From positions 62,001 through 126,000 of the forward strand of contig WSXY01000003.1 of the NCBI GenBank assembly GCA_009773565.1: DNA of 64,000 bases. Direction: 5' to 3'. The notes below the pieces were generated by a model. It worked only from the letters and a program-made list of their open reading frames with translations. It ran no database searches and was not told the DNA's origin. This DNA comes from Actinomycetota bacterium (GTDB taxonomy: Bacteria; Actinomycetota; Coriobacteriia; Anaerosomatales; Anaerosomataceae). Below are positions 16,887-27,626 of the stretch, piece by piece; positions within the stretch are counted from its first letter, which is position 1; each line of letters begins with the position of its first letter. Made by a program: the position numbers and the translations under genes.

Positions 16887-18125
16887 CTACGCGCCCGGAA
16901 CAGCAGCGTCGGCCTGCTGCCGTCGCCGACGGGCCACCCGAAGGACAATCGCAGCCACGAGCAGTGCAAGCGGAATTCCGCACAGCCAGAGCGGACGATC
17001 GGTCGCGGCAGCAAACGTACGACTCACAGCGTTACCACCGGTGCCGGAGAGGCGGATCAGTTGGACACGGTTGTTGGCCGTGTCAGCAACGGCAAGAAGG
17101 TCCCTGGCTGCATCGTATGAGATTCCTGTGGGGTAGCCGAAGCTACCGTCCTGCGACCCATACTCCCCGTAGCGCGCCACAACCTGCCCCTTGCGCGTCG
17201 GATCCAGTACGAGGATTTGAAACTCGAACGGATCTACGACGAGCAAACGGCCAGCTCCATCGATTGTCATACCTGCGGGCAGCTGCATGCTTTGTGAAAC
17301 ACCATCAACCGTCTGGGTCGCCGAGGTAGCCGTTAGGTCGGCTCGGTCCGCCACGGCTCGAATCCATAGCAGTTTGCCTTCTTGACTGTAGGCTTTGACC
17401 CGGTTGTTCTGCGTATCGGAGACGTAGACCGTGCCGTCGTCCGCAATCGCAACTCCATGCGGAAGATCAACATCGTCATCACCGGTGCCGCGCTGGCTCC
17501 ATTTGTTGATGAGATTGCCTTCTGTATCGAATACTCCGATTCCGTAAGCGGCAGCAACCGCAACGCGACCGTTTCTTACGTCGATCTCCATCGGCAACTG
17601 AACGCCCCACTCACGAATGATCTCGCCTTCGGGCGAGATGACCATGACTGCGTTCTTGCCGAAGTCGCAAACATATATATCGCCGTTTTCATCTACCGCA
17701 AGGCCCTCAAGCGAGACGAACTTACCGGCCTCTTGTCCTAGATCCCTCGTGATCACCCTTGACACACGTCCGTCTGGGTTGAAACCAACGACCCATCGCT
17801 TATTGGTGACGACCCAGATTGTGCCATCGGGTGCAATCGCAACATCAACGGGCGCGACCATAGCCTGATCGGCCGTGCTGCCCCAGGCGTACAAAGAGCG
17901 TACCCAGGTTATTCCATCAGGCAATGCAGCCTTCTCGGGAGCGCCAACGGGCTCAACAAGTCCCGCTACGACCCACGCAACTGCCGCTAGCAGCAGCACG
18001 AGAAGTAGGAGTACGACGGCAAGAGCCATTCGACTTCTCCGATTGTCGACATATTCAACAACCGTCTCCGTATAGCCCTGCTGCTCCGAATCGCTCAATG
18101 ATTCGCTCTTTCGGTCTATCGTCAT
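16887..18125 (-). CDS. Membrane-anchored NHL-repeat beta-propeller protein (module A)
   Basis: A 412-residue paralogue of the protein at 10569-11750. N-terminal acidic tail, membrane helix (about residues 33-55), then an extracytoplasmic propeller with blade motifs VAIAPDGTIWVVT, LAVDENGDIYVCD, VAIADDGTVYVSD, MTIDGAGRLLVVD and ISYDAARDLLAVAD, and a terminal hydrophobic helix followed by an R-rich stretch. Start ATG 18125 has GAGG 8 bases upstream; a TTG at 18149 in the same frame lacks a ribosome site. It follows the TPR gene by 53 bases and precedes the hexahaem cytochrome. NHL proteins also neighbour nanowire cytochrome genes in Geobacter as far as I recall, which supports an assembly role; inference. 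Confidence 0.85.
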   Translation of the reverse strand: MTIDRKSESLSDSEQQGYTETVVEYVDNRRSRMALAVVLLLLVLLLAAVAWVVAGLVEPVGAPEKAALPDGITWVRSLYAWGSTADQAMVAPVDVAIAPDGTIWVVTNKRWVVGFNPDGRVSRVITRDLGQEAGKFVSLEGLAVDENGDIYVCDFGKNAVMVISPEGEIIREWGVQLPMEIDVRNGRVAVAAAYGIGVFDTEGNLINKWSQRGTGDDDVDLPHGVAIADDGTVYVSDTQNNRVKAYSQEGKLLWIRAVADRADLTATSATQTVDGVSQSMQLPAGMTIDGAGRLLVVDPFEFQILVLDPTRKGQVVARYGEYGSQDGSFGYPTGISYDAARDLLAVADTANNRVQLIRLSGTGGNAVSRTFAAATDRPLWLCGIPLALLVAAIVLRVARRRRQQADAAVPGA

Positions 18126-18178
18126 GGATTGATCCTCATCGGTTCGCAAAAGGATAGGAAGACTGCATGACTGCGCGA

Positions 18179-18943
18179 CTATTTGTCCTTAAGCTGCTTC
18201 AAGCCGTCCAGGGCAGGCTGAAAATCTGGAATGAACTTGAGGGCTGCTTCAAAGTCAGCCCGAGCCTTGTCCTTCTCGCCATGCTCCGCATAAGCCTGGG
18301 CACGCAATACAAACAGATCTGCACCTTGAGGACTGAAAGTCAAAGCTGTAGAAAGACCCTCTATAGCCTTGTCCCAGTCCTTGAGCGCGCCACGAGACCT
18401 CGCTCCGAACACAAGAATGTCAACAACGGCCTGCGAATCCATATCTACGACGGACGACTTAATACCCTTGCCCGTCATCTCCTTGACCCACGCCTCCCTG
18501 GCGCCAAGGTCGGACTTGTAAGCGGCGTCGGCAAGCTTCGCCGCTCCCGCATAGTCACTATCAGCGAAAGCCATGGCGACTTCGGCCGCTAGAACCTCCG
18601 AGAGTTCTACGCCCTTGAGGGATTCCTTGGCCAGCTTGAGTTGCTTCTTTGCAGCGCCTGCCTGCCCGGAGGCGACAAGAGTATCGATATACTCACGCTG
18701 CGCTCTTCCAGAGCCTGGATTGGTCCGAACGGTGCTCTCAAGTACAACCAACCGAGCCTCAACTGCAGTCCTCGGAGTTGTCGGATTCAGGATGCCTACG
18801 GAGAGCAAGTAGATGATTCCGACAAGTGCAATGACTACCAGGAGCGCTATTGCAAACTTCATCCACCAAATCAGTGAATCATCTCCGCCAGAAACGGTGA
18901 CGGTGTCATAATCGGTTTCCACTACGCTAGCATTTTCACGCAT
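18179..18943 (-). CDS. Membrane-anchored TPR protein (module A)
   Basis: A 254-residue protein with a short acidic N-terminus, one membrane helix (about residues 28-52) and an extracytoplasmic helical-repeat domain. Clear TPR stretches are WDKAIEGLSTALTFSPQGAD, then AQAYAEHGEKDKARADFEAA. Paralogue of the protein at 11750-12502 with the same topology and similar last repeat. It is the first gene of the minus-strand module A. A possible promoter (TTGCTT, 16 bases, TATTCC) lies in the 108-base gap to the divergent ligase-like gene. Confidence 0.8.
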   Translation of the reverse strand: MRENASVVETDYDTVTVSGGDDSLIWWMKFAIALLVVIALVGIIYLLSVGILNPTTPRTAVEARLVVLESTVRTNPGSGRAQREYIDTLVASGQAGAAKKQLKLAKESLKGVELSEVLAAEVAMAFADSDYAGAAKLADAAYKSDLGAREAWVKEMTGKGIKSSVVDMDSQAVVDILVFGARSRGALKDWDKAIEGLSTALTFSPQGADLFVLRAQAYAEHGEKDKARADFEAALKFIPDFQPALDGLKQLKDK

Positions 18944-19051
18944 GAGGCGAAGACCCCTTCTTTAGTGAAGAGAGAAACGGAATAGGCGACTGCCAGTCCA
19001 AAGCAAAACGCATACCGAACCCGCAACTATCACTCGAAAGGCTACCACACT

Positions 19052-20827
19052 ATGGCCGTGCTGCCAGGCCCACTTGCCAAGTACTCACAGCCCATTGGTC
19101 TGGCCCTGATCTTGACGGCCACGATGCTGGTTCCCGCCGGCGCCAGCGCGGCAATCACACTCTCTGTGGCGCTTGGTAGCGCTGGAATCGCAAGTCTTCT
19201 TGCCGCTTGGACACTAGCGAACACCTCCCTGCCCCTGCGGCATCGGGTCGCGCTTGGGCTCACTGGATGCGCCGGGCTCGTCCTCGCCTATGCCACATTG
19301 AGGGCCGACAGCCCCCTCATTTCTCTCTACGGTATGACCGGTCAACATGCGGGGCTCGCGCTTTGGATTGGGGCCGCCGCATGGCTGTTGGCAAGCATGC
19401 TTGCCGGAACTCGCACCTCCCTGCGCGCGCTCATCATCGTGACAGCCATGAGTACCGGCTTCCTCAGCGCCCTCGCGGTACTCCAGCAGATTCAGGGGCG
19501 CGTACCGCTCTGGGGTCACACAGCCGGGGCCTTCGAGAACTCGCTCTCGCTTGCTCAACTCCTTGTGTTGGGAATTGCCTCCGGCATAGCTTGGCTCGTG
19601 TCTGCCCGCTCAACAGCCTCTCGGCTCCTCGCGGCTAGCGCCCTTGCATTCACAGCCGCGGGACTTCTCGTCGCACAGTCGAGAGCCGCATTCCTGGGCA
19701 TCGCAGTCGGCGTGCTCTTTACGCTCCTGACACTGGGCGCGAGAACTAGCCTGTCGCGGCGCCTGCTCGCATGGGGCACTGTCACCGCCGCCGCGCTGAT
19801 AACAGCTGCCATTGCCATCGCATCTTCCCTGCGGGTCGACGCTAGCATGCTGACCACGCTGAACACACTTGGAACGGACCGACTGACAATATGGAGGTCT
19901 GCGACAGCGGCGTTTTTGCAGCACCCCATTTTTGGACGGGGACTTGAACAGTTTAGCTGTTGGGTCACGTGGGGGCTCAGCGACGGAGGCCTGTCGTACG
20001 GTGGCGCCTACGACCCCCATAACATGGTGTTCGCACTGCTGGTCGGAGGAGGGTTGGCTGGGTGCACGTTGGCGCTTCTCGCGTTTGGCGCGCTACTTGA
20101 CGCCGCACTCACTTCGTACGCTGAGGCTGGCTCCCCTGTACTGATTGCGGTACTCATCGGCGGCGTGGTAGCAATGGGCACCGCAGCGATGTTCGCCTGG
20201 ATTAGCCCGTCGGCTTTCATCACTGCGGCAATTCTGCTCGGCACGGTTATCGCAGTCGGTACAAATCGCGCGGTTTCCGAAAACAGAGTACCTACGCGTG
20301 GCCTGAAACTCATCCTCAGTTTGAGCGCAGCACTCGCTTTCGCACTTTGTATGGGCTCCCTGACACCGCTGCGCGCAGACATAGATTTCGCACGACTAAC
20401 CCGCACGAACTCCGACGAAACAGCGGCTCTTATGCAGCTATCCTCAGCATGGCCCGATCCGGCATTTGCTGTGAAAGCGAGTGCCACAGGAACCGGCGAC
20501 CCTCGCAGGTTCGCCGTTGTGCCGACGGTCACGCCGCGTTTCAACCGTGATCGATTCTGGCACGTCGACCTGGTCATCCAACGGCTTGTGCTCGATCAGG
20601 CCGTGTCTGTCTCGAGTAATCGCGATACGTGGAGCGACTTCCGTGAATCGGTCGAGGCCGGACGCCAAGCCGATCCCTCTAGCGGGGTATGGGATGTCCT
20701 CGGGACCATGGAGGCCCAGCGCCTAGGCAAGAAGAGTGAAGCGAGAGCTTACGCTCGACGCGCACTTGGCTATCGCCTTGGAGCGCAGGAACGAGCATCG
20801 ATGGTCGAGCAAGCCGGAGTTCGCTAG
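19052..20827 (+). CDS. O-antigen ligase/polymerase-like polytopic membrane protein (Wzy_C family)
   Basis: A 591-residue protein with about 11-12 membrane segments in residues 10-440 and a soluble C-terminal region with TPR-like helices at its end. The family signature is visible: RAAFLGIAVG in the middle, then a large external loop with HPIFGRGLEQFSCW and DPHNMVFALLVGGG, whose histidine is typical of the Wzy_C/WaaL active-site region. Such enzymes transfer or polymerise lipid-linked glycans, or O-glycosylate proteins outside the membrane. It is divergent from module A. AAAGG lies about 9 bases before the ATG. Substrate unknown; glycosylation of an envelope protein or of surface polymer are both possible. 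Confidence 0.8.
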   Translation: MAVLPGPLAKYSQPIGLALILTATMLVPAGASAAITLSVALGSAGIASLLAAWTLANTSLPLRHRVALGLTGCAGLVLAYATLRADSPLISLYGMTGQHAGLALWIGAAAWLLASMLAGTRTSLRALIIVTAMSTGFLSALAVLQQIQGRVPLWGHTAGAFENSLSLAQLLVLGIASGIAWLVSARSTASRLLAASALAFTAAGLLVAQSRAAFLGIAVGVLFTLLTLGARTSLSRRLLAWGTVTAAALITAAIAIASSLRVDASMLTTLNTLGTDRLTIWRSATAAFLQHPIFGRGLEQFSCWVTWGLSDGGLSYGGAYDPHNMVFALLVGGGLAGCTLALLAFGALLDAALTSYAEAGSPVLIAVLIGGVVAMGTAAMFAWISPSAFITAAILLGTVIAVGTNRAVSENRVPTRGLKLILSLSAALAFALCMGSLTPLRADIDFARLTRTNSDETAALMQLSSAWPDPAFAVKASATGTGDPRRFAVVPTVTPRFNRDRFWHVDLVIQRLVLDQAVSVSSNRDTWSDFRESVEAGRQADPSSGVWDVLGTMEAQRLGKKSEARAYARRALGYRLGAQERASMVEQAGVR

Positions 20828-20880
20828 GGTCTAGCAAGCACCACTGATGTCATGCCGACCGTTGCGCAACCGTCTTTTGG

Positions 20881-22149
20881 CTACGCCAGGTCCTCCGGGA
20901 GCGCGATATGCCCTGCAACCGCAGTCGCGGCGGCAACCGCCGGTGATGCGAGGTACACCTCGCTGGTGGGATCGCCCATGCGGCCGACGAAGTTGCGGTT
21001 GGTGGTCGCAACCGCGCGCTCCCCTGCTGCGAGGATGCCCATATGGCCGCCAAGGCACGGCCCGCACGTCGGGGTGGAGATCGCCGCGCCCGCGTCGAGG
21101 AAGATGTCGAACAGCCCCTCGTGCATAGCCTCGCGATAGATCTGCTGCGTCGCTGGCAGGATGATGAGGCGCACGTTCTCGTGCACCTTCCGACCCTTCA
21201 GGATCTCGCCGGCTACCCGCAAGTCTTCGAGACGGCCGTTCGTGCAGGAACCGATGATGACCTGGTCGACCCAGATGTCGCGGGCGTCCTCCGCCGCGCG
21301 AGTGTTGCTCGGCAGATGCGGGAACGAGACCGTCGGCTTGATACTCGACGCGTCGATCTCGTAGACATGCGCGTACTCGGCATCTGCGTCCGAGAAGTAC
21401 TCGGTCCACGGACGCTCGGTACGACCGTCCATGTACGCGCGGGTGATGTCATCGACGGCGATGATGCCGCTCTTGCCGCCGGCCTCGATCGCCATGTTGC
21501 AGATTGTCATGCGGCCTTCGATGCTGAGCGCATCGATGGTGTCACCGGTGAACTCCATCGCCTGGTAGAGCGCGCCGTCGACGCCGATCATGCCGATGAT
21601 GTGCAGGATGATGTCCTTCGCGCTCACCCACGGGCCAAGCTTGCCACTCACGTTGAACTTGAGGCTGGACGGCACCTTGAACCAGGCCTCGCCCGTGGCC
21701 ATCCCAACAGCTGCGTCTGTGGAGCCGACGCCGGTCGCGAACGCGCCGAGCGCACCGTACGTGCACGTGTGGCTGTCGGCGCCGATGATGACGTCACCGG
21801 CACCCACGACGCCTTGCTCCGGCAGCAGCGCATGCTCGACGCCCATGCAGCCAATCTCGTAGTAGTGCGAGATGCCCTGCTCGCGCACGAACTCGCGCAT
21901 CATCTTCGCCTGCTCGGCACTCTTGATGTCTTTGTTCGGCGTGTAGTGGTCGGGCACAAGCGCGATCTTCTCCGCGTCCCAGACCGTATCGACGCCGATC
22001 TTGCGGAACTCCTTGATCGCGATAGGGGCAGTCACGTCGTTCGCGAGGACAAGATCAAGCGCGCAGTTGATGAGCTGTCCGGGCTCGACCTCGTCCAGCC
22101 CGGCGTGCGCGGCAAGGATCTTCTCGGTGATAGTCATGGATCGAGTCAT
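20881..22149 (-). CDS. leuC: 3-isopropylmalate dehydratase large subunit
   Basis: A 422-residue aconitase-superfamily subunit carrying a [4Fe-4S] cluster. Cluster ligands are the cysteine of [13 protein letters not shown] and the CxxC of [10 protein letters not shown]. Other landmarks are [20 protein letters not shown] and [13 protein letters not shown]. The length is that of the short, two-subunit LeuC type. It follows leuA with a 3-base gap and has GAGGAG 9 bases before ATG 22149. The partner leuD is at 12536-13030, across cytochrome module A. It probably also isomerises citramalate for isoleucine synthesis. Confidence 0.94.
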   Translation of the reverse strand: MTRSMTITEKILAAHAGLDEVEPGQLINCALDLVLANDVTAPIAIKEFRKIGVDTVWDAEKIALVPDHYTPNKDIKSAEQAKMMREFVREQGISHYYEIGCMGVEHALLPEQGVVGAGDVIIGADSHTCTYGALGAFATGVGSTDAAVGMATGEAWFKVPSSLKFNVSGKLGPWVSAKDIILHIIGMIGVDGALYQAMEFTGDTIDALSIEGRMTICNMAIEAGGKSGIIAVDDITRAYMDGRTERPWTEYFSDADAEYAHVYEIDASSIKPTVSFPHLPSNTRAAEDARDIWVDQVIIGSCTNGRLEDLRVAGEILKGRKVHENVRLIILPATQQIYREAMHEGLFDIFLDAGAAISTPTCGPCLGGHMGILAAGERAVATTNRNFVGRMGDPTSEVYLASPAVAAATAVAGHIALPEDLA

Positions 22150-22152
22150 GGG

Positions 22153-23697
22153 CTAGATCTCCTCGTGTGCTGCGGGTATCTGCGAGACAAGCAAGCGGTT
22201 GAGCGCGTTCGTATACGCCTTGGCTGAAGCTACGATGATATCGGAGTGCGCGCCCCGGCCGGTGAAGATCCTGCCGTCAGCGCTCTTAACGCGGATGGTG
22301 ACCTCGCCAAGAGCGTCAATACCTCGTGTGACGGCCTCGACGCGGAACTCGGTCAGGTCGTTCTCGACGTCGACGATGCGGTTGATCGCCTTGTAGACGG
22401 CGTCGACCGGACCGGTGCCGTGGCTCGAATCGATAAGATGCTCGCCCTCTTGCGTGACGAGCTCCACGGTCGCAGTCGGGATTCCCGGCTCGCCGCTCGT
22501 GAAGTGCACCTGTGCGAGGTGATAGACCTCGTTCACGGTCCGCTCACTCTCGCCGACAAGCGCCTCGAGGTCTTCGTCGAAGACTTCCTTCTTCTTGTCG
22601 GCAAGGTCGAGGAATGCCACGTGAACGCGCTCGAACTCCTCGTCCGGCAGGTTGTAGCCAAGCTCCTCGAGCCGGTGCTTGAGCGCGTGACGACCGCTTC
22701 GTGCCGTGAGCACGATCGAGGAGCCACCAAGGCCCACCTCGACCGGGTCGATGATCTCGTATGTGGAGCGCTCCTTGAGGACACCGTCCTGGTGAATGCC
22801 CGAGGAGTGCGCGAACGCGTTCGCTCCAACGATCGCCTTATTCGGCTGGACGCGGATGCCCGTGATGCTGGAGACCAGGCGCGAGGTGCGCGTGATCTCC
22901 CGCGTGTGGATGCCGGTCGTGACGCCGAAGATGTCCGGCCGCTGGTGAAGCGCCATCGCAACTTCTTCAAGCGCGGTGTTGCCCGCCCGCTCGCCGATAC
23001 CGTTCACGGTGCATTCGATCTGCCGCGCGCCCGCCTTCACGCCCGCAAGCGCGTTCGCGGTCGCCATGCCGAGGTCGTTGTGGCAGTGCACCGAGATGAC
23101 CGCGTTCTCAATCCCCTTCACGTGTTCTTTAAGGCCGCCGATGAGCGCGCCGAAGGCCTCCGGGTACGCGTAGCCGGTCGTGTCGGGAATGTTCACGACC
23201 GTCGCCCCTGCGGCGATGGCCGCCTCGATCATGCGATAGAGGAACGCCGGCTCGGCGCGTCCGGCATCCTCGGCGTAGAACTCGACGTCTCCCACAAACG
23301 AACGCGCCAGCTTGACCGCCGCGACCGCACGTTCGATCGCCTCGTCGCCGCTGATGCGAAGCTTGTCGCGCAGGTGACTTTCGGAGACGCCGATGCCCGT
23401 GTGGATTCTCGGTCGCTTCGCGGTTGCGAGCGCGTCGGCGGCCACTTCGATGTCCTTCGCGATTGCGCGCGAGAGCGCGCACACGACTGCAGCGTCGCCG
23501 ACCTCAGCGCCGATGCGCCTGACGCTCTCGAAGTCGCCGGGGCTCGAAATCGGGAAGCCAGCCTCGATGACGTCGACTCCGAGCCGCACAAGCTGGCGGG
23601 CGATCTCGAGCTTCTCCTCGGCGTTCATGCTCGCGCCGGGAGACTGCTCGCCATCGCGAAGCGTCGTGTCGAATATGGCGACTCTGTCGATGCTCAT
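22153..23697 (-). CDS. leuA: 2-isopropylmalate synthase
   Basis: A 514-residue enzyme condensing acetyl-CoA with 2-oxoisovalerate, the committed step of leucine synthesis. Start ATG 23697 ([20 protein letters not shown]) has GGAGG 5 bases upstream; in-frame TTG/ATG codons lie up to 15 bases earlier. The TIM barrel shows the metal-site [18 protein letters not shown] and [16 protein letters not shown]; then [15 protein letters not shown]. The C-terminal regulatory domain (about residues 385-510) is present, so leucine feedback is likely. It lies between serA and leuC in the T-box-led operon. Confidence 0.95.
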   Translation of the reverse strand: MSIDRVAIFDTTLRDGEQSPGASMNAEEKLEIARQLVRLGVDVIEAGFPISSPGDFESVRRIGAEVGDAAVVCALSRAIAKDIEVAADALATAKRPRIHTGIGVSESHLRDKLRISGDEAIERAVAAVKLARSFVGDVEFYAEDAGRAEPAFLYRMIEAAIAAGATVVNIPDTTGYAYPEAFGALIGGLKEHVKGIENAVISVHCHNDLGMATANALAGVKAGARQIECTVNGIGERAGNTALEEVAMALHQRPDIFGVTTGIHTREITRTSRLVSSITGIRVQPNKAIVGANAFAHSSGIHQDGVLKERSTYEIIDPVEVGLGGSSIVLTARSGRHALKHRLEELGYNLPDEEFERVHVAFLDLADKKKEVFDEDLEALVGESERTVNEVYHLAQVHFTSGEPGIPTATVELVTQEGEHLIDSSHGTGPVDAVYKAINRIVDVENDLTEFRVEAVTRGIDALGEVTIRVKSADGRIFTGRGAHSDIIVASAKAYTNALNRLLVSQIPAAHEEI

Positions 23698-23739
23698 GGC
23701 TTCCTCCATCAAAGCCGACGCTCATGCGCCGGCCGGGTG

Positions 23740-25323
23740 CTACAGCTCGATACTCCAGGCGTCGTCCATCTCGGCAGATGCCTTGATGCGGGCGAGCACG
23801 TCTTCGGAAAGCGCCGTGTCGACCACGAGGCCCATGAGCGCGGTGCCGCCGGCAGCGGTACGGCCGACCTGCATCGACGCGATGTTGATGCCCTCGTCGC
23901 CGAGGATCGTGCCGACCTTGCCGATCATGCCCGGGCGGTCGGGATAGCGGAAGAACGCCATGAACTCGCCGGGCGCCATGTCGAGGTCGTAGCCGAACAG
24001 CGACACGAGCCGCGGCTCGTTGTTCTTACCGATAAGCGCCGCCGCAATCTCAACGGGCTCGCTCGCGGTCGTTGCGCGCACGACCAGCATGTTGGTGTAG
24101 TCGTGTGTCTCGGCGCGCTTGGTCTCGGTGACCTTCAGGCCGCGCTGCTCGGCGAAATAGCCGGCATTTACGAAGTTGACGGGCTCGTCGGTCACGCGAC
24201 CGAGAAGACCCTTGAGGACCGCCGTCTTGAGGATGCGTGTGTCGGTGTCGGCAAGCTGGCCGATTGTGAGCACGTCGACTTCGGTGATGCCGCCAGTGGC
24301 GAACTGCGCAAGCGCGGTACCCAGGCTCTCGGCCAACGCAATGTACGGACCGACCTTCTCCATGACGTCCGGAGCGACGGGCGCGATGTTGACGGCCGTC
24401 GGCACCATGTCGCCGTTGAGTCCGGCGATGACGAGCTCGGCGATCTGGTCGCCTGCGCGGTCCTGCGCCTCGTCGGTCGACGCGCCCAGGTGCGGCGTGA
24501 GGATGACGTTCTCAAGCTGGTGCAGCGCGGACTCGGTGCACGGCTCGACCTCGAAGACGTCGATAGCCGCCGACGCGACCTTGCCGCTCTTGAGCGCGGC
24601 CACAAGCGCATCTTCCTGGTAGATGCCGCCACGTGCGGTGTTGATGAGGCGCACGCCGGTCTTCATCTTCGCGAACTGCTCGGCACCGAACATGCCGATG
24701 GTCTCCTTCGTCTTCGGCAGGTGCACCGTGATGAAGTCGGCTTTCGGGAGTAGCGCATCAACGCTTGGCACGAGCTCGACGCCAAGTGCAGCCGCGCGCT
24801 CCTCGGAGAGGTACGGGTCGTAGCCGACGAGCTTCATCCCGAGCCCGCGTGCGCGCTCGGCCACAAGCGTGCCGATGCGACCGAGACCCACGATGCCGAG
24901 CGTCTTCTCGTAGACCTCGGTGCCGGTGAACTTGGAGCGCTCCCACTTGCACGCGTGCATGCTCTGGTTCGCCTGTGCGGTGTTGCGCGCGCTCGCGAGC
25001 ATGAGCGTGATCGTCTGCTCGGCGGCCGACACGATGTTGCTCGTGGGGGCGTTGCAGACGACAACGCCGCGCTCGGTGGCTGCAACGACATCGACGTTGT
25101 CGACGCCCACGCCCGCGCGGCCGATGATCTTCAGGTTCTCGGCGGCCTCGATGATCGGGCGCGTCGCCTTCGTCGCCGAGCGCACGACAAGCGCGTCATA
25201 CGGCGCGATGATGGCCACGAGCTCGGCCTCGGCCAGCCCGGTCTTGATGTCGACCTCAAGCCCCGCCTCGCGAAGCTTCTCGATACCGGTGTCGGAGATC
25301 TTGTCAGCGATCAGTACCTTCAT
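23740..25323 (-). CDS. serA: D-3-phosphoglycerate dehydrogenase, long form
   Basis: A 527-residue NAD-dependent enzyme starting serine synthesis. Substrate/NAD domain motifs: IGRAGVGVDNVDV, LGIVGLGRIGTLVAERARG, INTARGGIYQEDAL and the catalytic histidine in LTPHLGASTDEAQ. Residues of about 315-450 are the intervening (ASB) domain of actinobacterial long-form enzymes, and the last 75 or so are an ACT domain (FFRYPDRPGMIGKVG). It starts 2 bases after the class V aminotransferase stop, with its ribosome site GGGGGAG overlapping that stop. serB was not seen in the window. Confidence 0.95.
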   Translation of the reverse strand: MKVLIADKISDTGIEKLREAGLEVDIKTGLAEAELVAIIAPYDALVVRSATKATRPIIEAAENLKIIGRAGVGVDNVDVVAATERGVVVCNAPTSNIVSAAEQTITLMLASARNTAQANQSMHACKWERSKFTGTEVYEKTLGIVGLGRIGTLVAERARGLGMKLVGYDPYLSEERAAALGVELVPSVDALLPKADFITVHLPKTKETIGMFGAEQFAKMKTGVRLINTARGGIYQEDALVAALKSGKVASAAIDVFEVEPCTESALHQLENVILTPHLGASTDEAQDRAGDQIAELVIAGLNGDMVPTAVNIAPVAPDVMEKVGPYIALAESLGTALAQFATGGITEVDVLTIGQLADTDTRILKTAVLKGLLGRVTDEPVNFVNAGYFAEQRGLKVTETKRAETHDYTNMLVVRATTASEPVEIAAALIGKNNEPRLVSLFGYDLDMAPGEFMAFFRYPDRPGMIGKVGTILGDEGINIASMQVGRTAAGGTALMGLVVDTALSEDVLARIKASAEMDDAWSIEL

Positions 25324-25325
25324 CT

Positions 25326-26471
25326 CTACTCCCCCATGAAGACGGCTTCGGCGGCTTTGATGCCGGCGCCGCGCTCGAATGTGTACCCTAGCCCGGCAAG
25401 CGTCATCTCGAGCGCCGCGAGCGTGGTGATGATGTCGAACTCACCGAAGTAGCCGAGGTGCCCCACGCGGAAGATGCGACCCGCGTAGTCGTCCTGGCCG
25501 CCGGCGATCGTCACGCCGTACTTGCTCTTCATGATCTTGACGATGGCCTTGCCGTCGACGCCCTCGGGTACCCAGACCGGCGTGACCGCGCTGCCGCGAC
25601 CCTCTGCCGGCGCGAAGAGCTTGAGGCCGAGCGCCTCACAGCCCTTGCGGGTGGCCTCGGCGAGCATGCTGTGCCGGGCGATGACGTTCTCGATGCCCTC
25701 TTCACGGATCATCTTGAGCGCCTCGTTGAGGCCGAGCACGAGCGTGACGGCCGGGGTGAACGGCGTGGTGTCCTGCTCGATGTTCTTCTTGTACTTCTTC
25801 CAGTCGAAGTAGAACTTCGGGAGCGTGGAGCGCTCGTACGCCTTCCACGCCTTCGCGCTCACGGTGCAGGCAGCGACGCCCGGCGGGAGCATGAGACCCT
25901 TCTGCGAGCCGGTCATGACCACATCGAGACCCCACTCGTCGGTCTTGCAGTCCACGGCACCGATACCGGTGATGGAGTCGACGATAAGCACCGTCTCGGG
26001 ATACGCCTTCACGATCTCGCCGATGGCCTGGATGTCGTTGAGCACGCCGGTCGATGTCTCCGACTGCGTCACGATGACGCCGCGAACGCCGGGGTTCTCG
26101 GCAAGCGTCTTCGCGACGTCGGCGGTGCTCACGACCTCTTCCCATCCGTACTTGAGGTCGATGACGTTCACGCCGTACGCCTCGCAGATGTTCTTCTGTC
26201 GGTCGCCGAACTTGCCGTTGCGGCATACGATGACGGTGTCACCCGCCGAGAAGCAGTTCACGATCGCGGACTCCATGACGCCCGTGCCCGAGCATGCGAA
26301 CAGCAGCGCGTCGCCCTCGGTCTGGAACACGTACTTGAGGCCCTCGATCGCGTCCTTGAAGGCCGCCGAGAAATCCGGCGTCCGGTGATGGATGATCGGC
26401 GCCGCCATCTTGAGCATGACCTCTGCAGGTACCGGGGTCGGCCCCGGCGTCATCAGGTACTGCTTCTTCAT
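25326..26471 (-). CDS. Class V aminotransferase (serine/phosphoserine or alanine-glyoxylate type)
   Basis: A 381-residue fold-type I PLP enzyme of the alanine-glyoxylate/serine-pyruvate aminotransferase group. Motifs: LMTPGPTPVPAEV at the N-terminus, FACSGTGVMESAI, IVTQSETSTGVLNDI, LIVDSITGIGAVD, and the PLP lysine in VVMTGSQKGLMLPPG. Because it is tightly coupled to serA (2-base gap), I infer that it supplies the 3-phosphohydroxypyruvate transamination step in place of a classical SerC; a glyoxylate or pyruvate specificity remains possible. GGGAG lies 8 bases before the ATG. Confidence 0.87.
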   Translation of the reverse strand: MKKQYLMTPGPTPVPAEVMLKMAAPIIHHRTPDFSAAFKDAIEGLKYVFQTEGDALLFACSGTGVMESAIVNCFSAGDTVIVCRNGKFGDRQKNICEAYGVNVIDLKYGWEEVVSTADVAKTLAENPGVRGVIVTQSETSTGVLNDIQAIGEIVKAYPETVLIVDSITGIGAVDCKTDEWGLDVVMTGSQKGLMLPPGVAACTVSAKAWKAYERSTLPKFYFDWKKYKKNIEQDTTPFTPAVTLVLGLNEALKMIREEGIENVIARHSMLAEATRKGCEALGLKLFAPAEGRGSAVTPVWVPEGVDGKAIVKIMKSKYGVTIAGGQDDYAGRIFRVGHLGYFGEFDIITTLAALEMTLAGLGYTFERGAGIKAAEAVFMGE

Positions 26472-26565
26472 CGTTTACGCTCCCAATCCGCTACATGACT
26501 GCTGCCGTCGCCCGGCATCGACGGCGTTCGTAGCCGGGTAGTGCAGAATCCGTCGCTCTTTGTCC

Positions 26566-27606
<1,041 letters not shown>

Positions 27607-27626
27607 TCAGAGTTGTTGCGCGACGC

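Noticed and set aside
22246-24753. 835-codon plus-strand open frame
   Set aside because: Antisense shadow of leuA and serA with the same low-complexity composition and no recognisable motif.
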